Below are positions 1-7,733 of a DNA stretch of 12,490 nucleotides, in pieces. A model generated the notes under the pieces. It searched no databases and had not been told where the DNA came from. It worked only from the letters and a program-made list of their open reading frames with translations. The translations under genes and the position numbers were made by a program. Numbering within the stretch: the stretch's first letter is position 1; every line of letters starts with the position of its first letter. The DNA is from Bacillota bacterium (lineage in GTDB: Bacteria; Bacillota; Clostridia; Lachnospirales; Lachnospiraceae): positions 1 to 12,490 of the forward strand of contig JAEZKD010000116.1 in the NCBI GenBank assembly GCA_023415655.1, read 5' to 3'.

Positions 1-38
1 CTATGAAGGCTTTTGAGATTTTATCAAAGCTTCCATAG
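1..38. terminator. Imperfect hairpin after pepF, possible bidirectional terminator
   Basis: Bases 1-16 and 24-38 form an inverted repeat (arms CTATGAAGGCTTTTGA and TCAAAGCTTCCATAG) with one G-U pair, one or two mismatches and a one-base bulge, around a short loop. It lies about 20 bases past the pepF stop codon. On the plus strand it is followed by a run of six T at 42-47, and on the minus strand any U-tract would fall outside the window. It may therefore end pepF transcription, end transcription of an unseen convergent gene to the left, or do both. The missing flank limits confidence. Confidence 0.5.
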
Positions 39-57
39 CTCTTTTTTATTCTATGAT

Positions 58-1857
58 TTATTCATTCATCAATTCTTCTAATTGCGTAATTAATTGATCA
101 AACAGCTTTAATGCTTCTTCGATTGGATTAGGTGTACTCATATCAACACCGGCAATCTTTAATAAGCTAATTGGATCAGCACTGCACCCACCACTTAAGA
201 ATTTGAGATAATCCTTCACTGCTGGTGCACCTTCCTTTAGAATACGGTTGGATAATGCAATTGCTGCAGAATATCCGGTTGCATACTGGAAGACATAATA
301 ATTGTAATAGAAGTGAGGAATTCTTGCCCACTCTACATCAATCTGAGGATCTACAACAATATCATCACCATAATACTTAACGATCAGACTATGATAGATA
401 TCAGATAACACCTGGGCAGTTAAACTCTCTCCATCTGCCGCTAATTGATTGATAATTAGCTCAAACTCAGCAAACATCGTTTGACGATAAAGTGTGGTTC
501 TAAATTTATCAAGGAAGTGATTAATCAAATAAGCCTTCTTCTGCTTATCCTCTGTATTCTGTAATAAATACTGCATCAAGAGAGATTCATTACAGGTAGA
601 TGCCACTTCTGCAACAAAGATACGATAACTAGAATAGATATTTGGCTGGTTCTTATTACTTAAATAAGAATGCATTGCATGACCCATCTCATGTGCTAGA
701 GTAAACATGCTATCAATCGTATCTGCGTAATTCATTAATACAAATGGATGCACCTTAGCTCCTGCTGAATAAGCACCACTGCGCTTTCCTTCATTCTCAT
801 ATACATCAACCCAACGATTCTCAAAGCCACTCTTTAATACACTAAGATAATCCTCTCCTAATGGAGTCAGGGCTTTTAGAATTGTTTCCTTTGCTTCCTC
901 ATAGCTGATTTTTGCATTCATCTCATGGATCATTGGAGTATATAAGTCATACATATGAAGCTCATCTAATTTCATGATTTTTTTACGTAATTGAACATAA
1001 CGATGCATAATTGGTACTTGATTGCTTACTGCTTCGATTAGATTATGATAAACTTCCACTGGAACCTCGGTTGCATCCAAAGAAGCTTCTAAGCTTGAGG
1101 AGTAATTACGAAGCTTTGAATAGAACTGTAGCTGCTTCATTTGTGCATTCAAGGTTGCTGCTGAGGTATTCTTAAACTGATCATACACCGAGTATAACGC
1201 TTCAAATGCTTCCTTACGTACTTGACGATTGGCACTTTCCATAAATGGTATAAAGTTACCATGCGTCACTCTTACCTTATCTCCATCCTCATCTGTGATT
1301 TCTGGAAATACCAGATCTGCATTATTCAACATGCCATAGATATCAGTAGGCGCAGTTGCTAAATCCTGAGTAGCAGCAAGAATTCTCTCCTCTGCTTCTG
1401 ATAAGATATGATCCTTTTTTCTACGCTTCACTTCAATGTGACGCTTATAGAGTAAAAGATCTTCTTTTTCTGCAAAGAAGCGATCTAAGATTACATCTGG
1501 TATCGCAATTAGCTCTGGATCTTCAAAGGACAATGCTTCCATCACCTTAACATATTCGCCCATTAAGGTCCCATACATTGCTTGATACGTTGAATTTTTG
1601 GTATCCTCATCTCGTTTACGACTAGCATAGTGAAATAAATTCTCAAATAAAACATCCAGCTCATCATAACAATGATAAAACTCTAATAATTCACTTGCGC
1701 TACTTCCTAACCTTCCTTTAAACTCAGCGGTATGACTCCCTAATTTTTTTGCTTTGTTTAAGTCCTCTTGCCATGCCTGATCCGATGGGTACAGGTCCTC
1801 AGTTGCCCATGTTAGTTCTTTGCTAACTTCACTTCGTTTTTTTAATTCCTTTGCCAT
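58..1857 (-). CDS. pepF: Oligoendopeptidase F (M3 family zinc metallopeptidase)
   Basis: Probable cytoplasmic zinc oligopeptidase that cuts short peptides, as in peptide turnover. The 599-residue length is typical of PepF. The M3 catalytic motif HEMGH is at residues 389-393, giving zinc ligands H389 and H393 and catalytic E390. The third ligand is most likely E417 in FVAEVAST, about 27 residues further on, as in the thimet/PepF fold. The first ~200 residues are the helical PepF N-terminal domain and ~200-580 the catalytic domain. There is no signal peptide or membrane segment. The ATG start is preceded by AAGGAAA with good spacing. It follows the LacI-family gene by 62 bases with no clear terminator, so it may be the last gene of a three-gene transcript. 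Family assignment is firm; the physiological peptide substrates are unknown. Confidence 0.96.
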   Translation of the reverse strand: MAKELKKRSEVSKELTWATEDLYPSDQAWQEDLNKAKKLGSHTAEFKGRLGSSASELLEFYHCYDELDVLFENLFHYASRKRDEDTKNSTYQAMYGTLMGEYVKVMEALSFEDPELIAIPDVILDRFFAEKEDLLLYKRHIEVKRRKKDHILSEAEERILAATQDLATAPTDIYGMLNNADLVFPEITDEDGDKVRVTHGNFIPFMESANRQVRKEAFEALYSVYDQFKNTSAATLNAQMKQLQFYSKLRNYSSSLEASLDATEVPVEVYHNLIEAVSNQVPIMHRYVQLRKKIMKLDELHMYDLYTPMIHEMNAKISYEEAKETILKALTPLGEDYLSVLKSGFENRWVDVYENEGKRSGAYSAGAKVHPFVLMNYADTIDSMFTLAHEMGHAMHSYLSNKNQPNIYSSYRIFVAEVASTCNESLLMQYLLQNTEDKQKKAYLINHFLDKFRTTLYRQTMFAEFELIINQLAADGESLTAQVLSDIYHSLIVKYYGDDIVVDPQIDVEWARIPHFYYNYYVFQYATGYSAAIALSNRILKEGAPAVKDYLKFLSGGCSADPISLLKIAGVDMSTPNPIEEALKLFDQLITQLEELMNE

Positions 1858-1919
1858 ATGATTTTCCTTTCTTTCCTTTTCTATTTTGCTTCTCTAATTG
1901 AAATTGGGGATAACAGCTT

Positions 1920-2933
1920 TTATTCCTTAATGTTTCGTACGGAATCGCCGATGAGCAATTCGGATGGTAACACCACGTGTGTGAGAGGTGTTGTCATTGG
2001 ACTTTCCATTAAACTGATCAGTTTTTTTGCTGCCTCTTCTCCTAGCTTATCTGTATCTTGCTTCACTGTGGTTAATTTAGGTTCTAATGCTTGTGATACT
2101 GAAATCCCATCATAGCCTGCCACAGAGATTTCTTCTGGGAATTGAAGTCCTCTCTTCTTAATCGCTTTTATTACACCTAATGCTGCATAGTCATCCGGTG
2201 CCACAATACACGTAGGACGTTCAGGCAGATCCAACAGATGATATGTAAATTCCTCCGCAGATTCCGCAACTCGATATTCTCCTTCACAGAAATAATGATC
2301 TGGTACAGAGATATTATGCTCTGCTAACACACGATTAAATGCTACCATACGGTTATGTGTAACCGAGGATTTATTTCCATGAATATACGCAATCTTCTTA
2401 TGTCCTTGAGAAACAATGTATTCCGTTAAGTCTCTCATTCCTTTTGAATTATCTGAGATGATACTAATTGCTTCGTTAAAAGTATGATCAATGGTGACAA
2501 CAGGAAAATCACTGTTCACCAGTTCTATTACCTCGGGATTGGTGAAATCTGCACACACAATACAGATGCCATCAAAATTGCGATATCTGCAGTGTTCCAA
2601 GTAAGTCATTTTTCGTTTTCCAATATTATTCTCAATAAAGGTGATATCATAGCCACGCATACTGGCATTCTCACGTAAAGCTGCAAGAATATGGGCAAAG
2701 TATTCATTTTTTAACCCATAAACGGATAAGGTGTCAAATAATACACCGATATTATAGGATTTTTTTAATTTAAGTTGTCTAGCATATGAATTAGGAACAT
2801 AACCAAGTTCATCTGCTGCTTTTAATACTGCCTTAGTTGTCTCTTCTCCGATTTCTCGGTACCCATTCAATACCTTACTAACGGTAGAAACCGAAACTCC
2901 ACATTTTAATGAAATATCTCTTATTGTTGCCAT
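1920..2933 (-). CDS. LacI/GalR-family transcriptional regulator
   Basis: DNA-binding regulator, 337 residues, the normal length for the family. Residues 1-50 are the canonical LacI helix-turn-helix and hinge (ATIRDISLKCGVSVSTVSKVL, then NG and DELGYVPN). Residues ~60-332 are the periplasmic-binding-protein-like sensor domain, with the family hallmarks PDDYAALG (246-253) and VAGYDG followed by LTTVKQD (281-304). Such proteins usually bind a sugar or nucleoside effector and repress or activate nearby catabolic genes. No sugar-utilisation gene is visible here; its neighbours are a Gx/HepI membrane protein and pepF, so the target and effector cannot be named. The ATG start has AGGGAGA eight bases upstream. 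It lies 54 bases downstream of the Gx gene and is probably cotranscribed with it. No convincing palindromic operator was found beside it. Confidence 0.93.
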   Translation of the reverse strand: MATIRDISLKCGVSVSTVSKVLNGYREIGEETTKAVLKAADELGYVPNSYARQLKLKKSYNIGVLFDTLSVYGLKNEYFAHILAALRENASMRGYDITFIENNIGKRKMTYLEHCRYRNFDGICIVCADFTNPEVIELVNSDFPVVTIDHTFNEAISIISDNSKGMRDLTEYIVSQGHKKIAYIHGNKSSVTHNRMVAFNRVLAEHNISVPDHYFCEGEYRVAESAEEFTYHLLDLPERPTCIVAPDDYAALGVIKAIKKRGLQFPEEISVAGYDGISVSQALEPKLTTVKQDTDKLGEEAAKKLISLMESPMTTPLTHVVLPSELLIGDSVRNIKE

Positions 2934-2987
2934 TTAATTATCTCCCTAAGATTAACTTATCCTGTGGTTCCAAATTCCTACCACCGC

Positions 2988-3488
2988 TTAACGAAACACT
3001 GCTTTTAACTTATGATATACCACTCCACCAATTACTCCAATGACAGCTCCAGTAATGGTACCACCCACGATAAGAACAAGTAAGTAGTATAGCATCACCT
3101 CTGACATAACAATCATTGCAACGATAATTTGTCCAATATTATGAGCAACCGCACCTGCAATTGAAACCCCAATCATACTAAAACCCTTGATTTTCTTCAT
3201 GAGAACCATGGTGATAAAGGCCAGAGTAGCACCAGCAATACTAAACCATAACATCATCATATTACCAAAGGTTATACTAGCTAATAAAACACGAACAATG
3301 GTTAATATAAATGCCGCCTTGGGTCCAAGTAGATAGAGTGCTATTAACACTACAATATTAGCAAGCCCTAGCTTCATTCCAGGGACCCCCATAAAAAACG
3401 GAATTAAACTCTCTATATATCCGAAGATAAACGCAAGAGCTATTAACATTCCATACGTTGCAATCTTCGTTGTGTAACCTTTCTGCAT
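2988..3488 (-). CDS. Gx transporter / heptaprenyl diphosphate synthase component I family membrane protein
   Basis: Small polytopic membrane protein of 166 residues with about six hydrophobic helices (roughly 9-29, 42-54, 57-75, 78-97, 103-128, 133-156). The conserved stretch GVPGMKLGLANIV (34-46) and the LGPKAAFILTIVRVLL segment match the family named Gx transporter or Hpre_diP_synt_I, which resembles ECF-type S components. Despite the name, a role in heptaprenyl diphosphate synthesis is not established for most members, and vitamin or precursor uptake is a plausible alternative. The start is ATG 3488 because AGAAGG lies seven bases before it; an in-frame ATG at 3494 is only one base from that site. 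A near-consensus promoter lies directly upstream. The usual Clostridia partners (NusG_II/FMN-binding proteins, ApbE) are absent here; a LacI-family gene follows instead. Confidence 0.8.
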   Translation of the reverse strand: MQKGYTTKIATYGMLIALAFIFGYIESLIPFFMGVPGMKLGLANIVVLIALYLLGPKAAFILTIVRVLLASITFGNMMMLWFSIAGATLAFITMVLMKKIKGFSMIGVSIAGAVAHNIGQIIVAMIVMSEVMLYYLLVLIVGGTITGAVIGVIGGVVYHKLKAVFR

Positions 3489-3495
3489 AATCATA

Positions 3496-3501
3496 CCTTC
3501 T
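3496..3501 (-). promoter_or_regulatory. Shine-Dalgarno site that sets the Gx gene start
   Basis: AGAAGG on the minus strand lies seven bases before ATG 3488. It almost touches the other in-frame ATG at 3494, which argues for the shorter, 166-residue product. Confidence 0.65.
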
Positions 3502-3518
3502 AGCCTTTCTATTGCTAG

Positions 3519-3547
3519 ATTATACCCTAAGTTACCTTGTTTTACAA
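3519..3547 (-). promoter_or_regulatory. Sigma-A-type promoter for the Gx - lacI-like - pepF unit
   Basis: Minus strand: -35 TTGTAA (3547-3542), a 17-base spacer, and a perfect -10 TATAAT (3524-3519). Predicted transcription start is near 3512, giving a leader of about 24 bases. A small inverted repeat, CTTGT-AAA-ACAAG (3536-3548), covers the -35 box and could be an operator, though five-base arms are weak. It lies downstream of the ABC operon terminator, so it would start a new transcript. Confidence 0.72.
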
Positions 3548-3605
3548 GCTACTGTTTTCCAAGATACTTGATCAGAATGAAAGACGAAATTTCCTAAACT
3601 CGGGC

Positions 3606-3635
3606 AAAAAGGATGATGCCCAAGGCATCATCCTT
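3606..3635 (-). terminator. Rho-independent terminator of the ABC/CARDB operon
   Basis: Perfect 12-base-pair stem (AAGGATGATGCC at 3609-3620 against GGCATCATCCTT at 3624-3635) with a three-base loop. On the minus strand it ends in a TTTTT run at 3610-3606, and the stem shares two bases with this run. The permease stop codon TGA (3630-3628) lies inside the 5' arm, so the last permease codons are part of the terminator. Confidence 0.93.
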
Positions 3636-4959
3636 CTGTTTTCATTGCTTCAATCGCACTTATCTTAGTAGCTCTTCTTGCCGGGAAATATCCAGCAACC
3701 AAGCTAACTACAACCGAAATAAGAATTGCTTCAAATGGAAGCCAAAATGATATCATAGAGAAAGTAGCACCTGTTGAGTCTACATACCATCCATTCCCTG
3801 GAATGATAGAGGAAAGTAATGGCCCTCCATATTTATTCACACCCCAGGAGGCAAGGAAACTAAAGCCTACTCCTATGATTCCACCAATCAGCCCCATTAA
3901 TCCGGCCTCAAATAAGAACAGCTTACGAATATCCTTAATTAAGCACCCGAGCACCTTCATAATACCAATCTCTTTTGTTCGCTCATAGATTGACATGACC
4001 ATGGTATTTGCGATATTAATGGCAGATACCAATAGCGCAACTAGACCAATTGCACCGAATACGGTTTGCAACATATCGGCTGTTTCTATCATCGCATTCA
4101 ACTCTGTACCAGAGCTATATGCTTGAACTCCCAATTCTGTAATCTTTTCTACTGCATCCGCTACCTGTCGTATGTTTTGCACATTGACATAAAGCTGATC
4201 ATATTTCTCAATCGATTTGAGTGCTTTCTTTCGATCCTCTGCTTTTAATGTTTTGGCATACTCCTCATAAACCTCTTTGAAGTAGTCAATATCCATATAG
4301 GATTCCCAGGCATAACGCGATTCTGGCGCTGCATCCAAAAAAGCATAGCTCTCATTTAGATTCAACTTATATGGCTTTTTTTCATTCCTCGGCTGATAGT
4401 CTTGAAATGTTGCGGTAACCTTATCCTGTGTAAGGTCTACTGCTTTATTTTTTCCATATCGACCGATTGGTGCCCAGAAATAATTCAAGCTATCCTTAGA
4501 TATAATAATTTTACGGTTATTCTCCTTGGAAAGAGAGGTTCCATCCTCCAGCTTTGGATATCCAAAGTCGGCTGCAGTCCCAAAATCAATCACATTGATC
4601 CATATCCCAGTCTGATATTTTCCTGATTCAAGGGAAAGAGATCTACCAAATGATCCTGAAACATTTTTAACATTAGGAATCTCCCTAATTTTATTTATTA
4701 AGTCATCGTTTAACTCAACACCTTGAACCCCTCCGCCACCAGCTTGATCATAGCTGTAACTCTGATAAACATAAATCAGTGAAAGGGAACCATCTTTCAT
4801 TACTGCCTCATCAAAGACATTCTTAATACCTGCACCAATTGAAAGCATAACTACAATGGATACGGTACCAATAATCATACCAAAGATGGTTAACGCAGTT
4901 CTGGCTTTACGACGAAATAGATTCCTAAGTCCCATTTTTAACAAATCGCTAATCTTCAT
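3628..4959 (-). CDS. MacB/FtsX-family ABC transporter permease
   Basis: Membrane subunit of 443 residues with the type VII (MacB/LolCE/FtsX) layout. There is one helix near the N-terminus (~22-45), a large extracytoplasmic MacB_PCD-like domain (~46-298), and three C-terminal helices (~299-321, 350-373, 408-427). The cytoplasmic segment SIYERTKEIGIMKVLG (323-338) is the family's coupling region to the ATPase, and the C-terminal ARRATKISAIEAM motif is also typical. It probably works as a homodimer with the ATPase at 7734-8612. Start ATG 4959 is chosen because AAAGGA (4975-4970) is ten bases upstream; a TTG three codons earlier would be too close to it. The start overlaps the preceding 80-residue gene by 11 bases, suggesting translational coupling. 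The substrate cannot be read from the sequence; such systems may export molecules, extract lipoproteins or transmit force. Confidence 0.92.
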   Translation of the reverse strand: MKISDLLKMGLRNLFRRKARTALTIFGMIIGTVSIVVMLSIGAGIKNVFDEAVMKDGSLSLIYVYQSYSYDQAGGGGVQGVELNDDLINKIREIPNVKNVSGSFGRSLSLESGKYQTGIWINVIDFGTAADFGYPKLEDGTSLSKENNRKIIISKDSLNYFWAPIGRYGKNKAVDLTQDKVTATFQDYQPRNEKKPYKLNLNESYAFLDAAPESRYAWESYMDIDYFKEVYEEYAKTLKAEDRKKALKSIEKYDQLYVNVQNIRQVADAVEKITELGVQAYSSGTELNAMIETADMLQTVFGAIGLVALLVSAINIANTMVMSIYERTKEIGIMKVLGCLIKDIRKLFLFEAGLMGLIGGIIGVGFSFLASWGVNKYGGPLLSSIIPGNGWYVDSTGATFSMISFWLPFEAILISVVVSLVAGYFPARRATKISAIEAMKTEG

Positions 4960-5191
4960 AAAGATCAAATCCTTTTTTAATTCGCTTTTTCGCCAATAAG
5001 ATACCTAAAATAATACTAATTGTTAAGGTTACTGCTGAGATACCAATCACAAAAGGATAGCTAGACATTAGGGAGTTCCCTGTATCAGTTGTTGTCTCTC
5101 CCATCATATCGCCTTCGATAGGCATATCTATCTTAATGTCACCATACAGCAAAACATTCGCATAACCTTGTTGATTATAATGTATTGTCAT
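4949..5191 (-). CDS. Small single-pass membrane protein of the ABC/CARDB operon
   Basis: Unrecognised 80-residue protein. Residues 1-45 are polar and acidic (GDIKIDMPIEGDMMGE, then a Thr/Ser-rich stretch), 46-67 form one strong hydrophobic helix, and 68-80 are a basic then acidic tail (AKKRIKKGFDLYED). By the positive-inside rule the N-terminus is outside and the tail in the cytoplasm; no cleavable signal peptide is seen. The start is ATG 5191, two bases after the stop of the large Ig-like gene, with AAAGGG upstream. Its stop lies 11 bases inside the permease gene. Tight packing on both sides supports a real, coupled gene. Its order of parts resembles the last ~85 residues of the neighbouring 839-residue protein, so it could be a mini-anchor paralogue, a remnant, or a small accessory subunit. 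An in-frame stop just upstream rules out a longer protein. Confidence 0.75.
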   Translation of the reverse strand: MTIHYNQQGYANVLLYGDIKIDMPIEGDMMGETTTDTGNSLMSSYPFVIGISAVTLTISIILGILLAKKRIKKGFDLYED

Positions 5192-5193
5192 CG

Positions 5194-7713
5194 TTATTCA
5201 TCCCTTTCTGAGAAATCCATCTCCTGCTTGCGAAGCTTCTTTTTATAAACCTTAATGATAATAATTCGTACGACAGGAATAAAGATTGCAACAATCGCTA
5301 CTTGAATCAAAATAAATAACCATAGTGGCATAATGTCCTTCTTCCCTTCAGTACCTTCTCCATCATTAAATACAGGCTCACTTGGGAAGTCTCCACCCAT
5401 ACCTGGGTCCTCATAACTCATCTGCTCTGCTACATAAATATCTGTAAGCTCATGACGATATTCAACCTCGTCACCATTGCTATCTTCAAAGGTCATAACT
5501 AAGGTTCCATTACAGTTTCCTGCTACCATTGGCATTACGCTTAACTCAACATATTCCGGCATTCCTGGAGTGATGGTTCCAAAATAATAGGAGGAACCTG
5601 TTTCTAAGGTAAAGTCTCCCTCTAAGGAAAAGCGTACATTGTTCAATGGAGACTTACCCATATTAACAAACTCAAAGTTCATATAGGTAGTCATATTCAC
5701 CTGAGGAACATCCCCCATACCAAACATAACATTCTGAATGGATGGTCTGATATTTTCAACTGCTTGAAGTTTTAACTTGTTGGATTCTGTTACTCCGCCT
5801 GCTTCTTGATCTAACTTTGACATATCATCGTATTCATATTCTACTTTGATTTCCAATTCATAAGCAGCCGTTGTAACGTCGGATTTCACCTTTAACTCAA
5901 TTGTACTCTCTACCTCTTCACCTGGTCCAATACGATCAATATAAGAGGTGTTGGTTCCTTGTGCTGCTGAGAATACATTCTCTGCTTGGCTAATCGTTAC
6001 TTTAATGTTTTTAGCAGCCTTAGAAGTATGCGTATTCTTTAAGGTATATGTAAAGTTAAATACACTTCCTGCCTTTAATTCTTCTTGATCCTTCGTAAAA
6101 TTACTTACGATGATTTTAGGCTTTGAATTACTATCATTCACAACATTTAAGATGTAAACATCCGTTGTTGTTGACTGTTTATTGCCACTTGCATCATCAT
6201 ATTTACAACCAAGGCTTAATGTATTAAGACCTTCCGCTGCATTCGTACTAACTTTAAAATCGATGGATACTGTTTTCTTACTATTCGGTTCTAAAGTACC
6301 AATTTGTGTGTAGGCTTGCGCTGTAAATGGTTCAAAGCCAGAAGATGCAAGACCTTCTCCTCCAACACTAACATTAGTTGCTGCCTTATTCCCACGGTTT
6401 TCAATTTCAAACGTAAGAGTCACTTTCTGTCCTACGAGAGGTGTCGATGGACTTTGTGTTACGTTACTAATTATAATATCACTATTCTCTTTGGTATCCT
6501 CTGGTTTAATCACAGTTACATAGAATGGAGCTACTGTGGTTTTTGAATTCCCTTCACTATCCGTATAGGATACCTGAATTGTTAATTCTGTCATTCCTCC
6601 TGCAGCAGACTCAGTAACTAATAGAGGAAGTATGATCTCTTTGCTCTTACCCGCAGCAACATCCTCAATCGATAAAACCTGAGCTTCAAAATTAGGAATA
6701 ATTCCACTCGCTACCCCTGTACCACCTAAGATGGATACTTCAACATTCGTTGCTTTTTTCTTACCAACATTCTTAATGATTCCTTTTAAGTTATAGGAAT
6801 CACCTGCACTAATTTCATTGTTTACATTAGAGCTACTAACAACAAGTTTTGCATCTTCTGAAGCTGCCATACTTGTTTTTTTCAAAGTTATATATACATC
6901 CTTAGTGGCAGTACCAGCTTCTCCTTCTGGATCTTTATAGTTAAAGGACGCCTTTAAATTCTTGATTCCTTCGGATGCAGTTGCCAGTGATTTCATAGAA
7001 AGTGTAATATTCTTTGTTTCACCAGCTTTTAAATCACCAATTTTGATGTTCTGTGCAGAATAATTGGCTACAATTCCAGTCTCATTGTAATCCATTGAAA
7101 TATAGGTATTTAATGCTGAGATCTCTCCTTCATTTTTTACATCAAAGGAAACATCAAAGGTATTACCAATCGCAGCGGTATCTTCATTATACTTTAGATT
7201 ACTAATCGTTAACTGTGCCGGTGCTTTTTCTTTCATCACCTTAGCTGTTATATTCAATGTCTGAGTTACTTGCTCATTAAATGATCCATCCTCAGTAAAT
7301 GTAGGTGCTTCAAACGTAATTTTTACATTCAACGGATACTTACCAATCTTGGCATTTTCTTTCGTTGTTATATCAAAATTAATGTATGTAGTCCCACTTA
7401 AATCGATTGCAAATGCTCCAAGTGGCAAAGATGATGTCGTTAGCTTTGGACTTGAAAAGGTAAATGGTGCTGACTCATCGGTTGCCGTAATCTCAATGGT
7501 AGGATTATAAATATAAATTGCTGTTGCCTTGATTGGTATCACAACAGAAGTAGTTTTTCCTGGTTCTAGCTCCCAAACTGTTGCATCCTTATCAACGATT
7601 TCAATGTAGGTTTTTGTTGTCGTTGCTGCATTTGCAAAAGGTACATTGCCTAATCCAACCGTAATCATTGTGGTTAGCACTAGAAATACAGCAAGTAATT
7701 TTTTCATACTCAT
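5194..7713 (-). CDS. Secreted multi-Ig-like (CARDB/COG1361-like) protein with C-terminal membrane anchor
   Basis: Large 839-residue extracytoplasmic protein. Residues 1-29 are a signal peptide ending FANA, with likely cleavage before ATTTK. A first beta-rich domain spans ~33-165. Five CARDB-like repeats follow (about 168-280, 288-402, 412-525, 532-652, 657-762), with recurring elements such as ISNV at the start, IKNxG or IENRG, AATNV, IGxL..G, and a tyrosine-acidic-glycine strand near the end. An acidic Gly/Met-rich linker (765-792) leads to a membrane helix (795-820) and a basic then acidic cytoplasmic tail. There is no lipobox or sortase motif. It would form a stalk fixed to the outer face of the membrane. 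The start is ATG 7713, eight bases after GGGAG. It lies 20 bases after the ATPase gene, so it is probably a partner of that transporter, standing where MacA-type adaptors do. Function is inferred. Confidence 0.9.
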   Translation of the reverse strand: MSMKKLLAVFLVLTTMITVGLGNVPFANAATTTKTYIEIVDKDATVWELEPGKTTSVVIPIKATAIYIYNPTIEITATDESAPFTFSSPKLTTSSLPLGAFAIDLSGTTYINFDITTKENAKIGKYPLNVKITFEAPTFTEDGSFNEQVTQTLNITAKVMKEKAPAQLTISNLKYNEDTAAIGNTFDVSFDVKNEGEISALNTYISMDYNETGIVANYSAQNIKIGDLKAGETKNITLSMKSLATASEGIKNLKASFNYKDPEGEAGTATKDVYITLKKTSMAASEDAKLVVSSSNVNNEISAGDSYNLKGIIKNVGKKKATNVEVSILGGTGVASGIIPNFEAQVLSIEDVAAGKSKEIILPLLVTESAAGGMTELTIQVSYTDSEGNSKTTVAPFYVTVIKPEDTKENSDIIISNVTQSPSTPLVGQKVTLTFEIENRGNKAATNVSVGGEGLASSGFEPFTAQAYTQIGTLEPNSKKTVSIDFKVSTNAAEGLNTLSLGCKYDDASGNKQSTTTDVYILNVVNDSNSKPKIIVSNFTKDQEELKAGSVFNFTYTLKNTHTSKAAKNIKVTISQAENVFSAAQGTNTSYIDRIGPGEEVESTIELKVKSDVTTAAYELEIKVEYEYDDMSKLDQEAGGVTESNKLKLQAVENIRPSIQNVMFGMGDVPQVNMTTYMNFEFVNMGKSPLNNVRFSLEGDFTLETGSSYYFGTITPGMPEYVELSVMPMVAGNCNGTLVMTFEDSNGDEVEYRHELTDIYVAEQMSYEDPGMGGDFPSEPVFNDGEGTEGKKDIMPLWLFILIQVAIVAIFIPVVRIIIIKVYKKKLRKQEMDFSERDE

Positions 7714-7733
7714 GTAATCTCCCTCTTCTTTCC

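Noticed and set aside
1858..2115. Plus-strand reading frame of 85 codons opposite the LacI-family gene and pepF leader
   Set aside because: It overlaps a clear LacI-family gene on the other strand, has no ribosome site, and its low-complexity translation matches nothing. All other plus-strand frames are shadows of the same kind.
2961..2988. Weak inverted repeat (GTGGT/ACCAC) between the Gx and LacI-family genes, considered as operator or terminator
   Set aside because: The arms are only five bases, there is no T-run, and it lacks the central CG typical of LacI-family operators.
3500..3518. Five-base-pair hairpin (CTAGC/GCTAG) near the Gx ribosome site, considered as a leader regulator
   Set aside because: The predicted transcription start near 3512 falls inside it, so the 5' arm would not be in the transcript.
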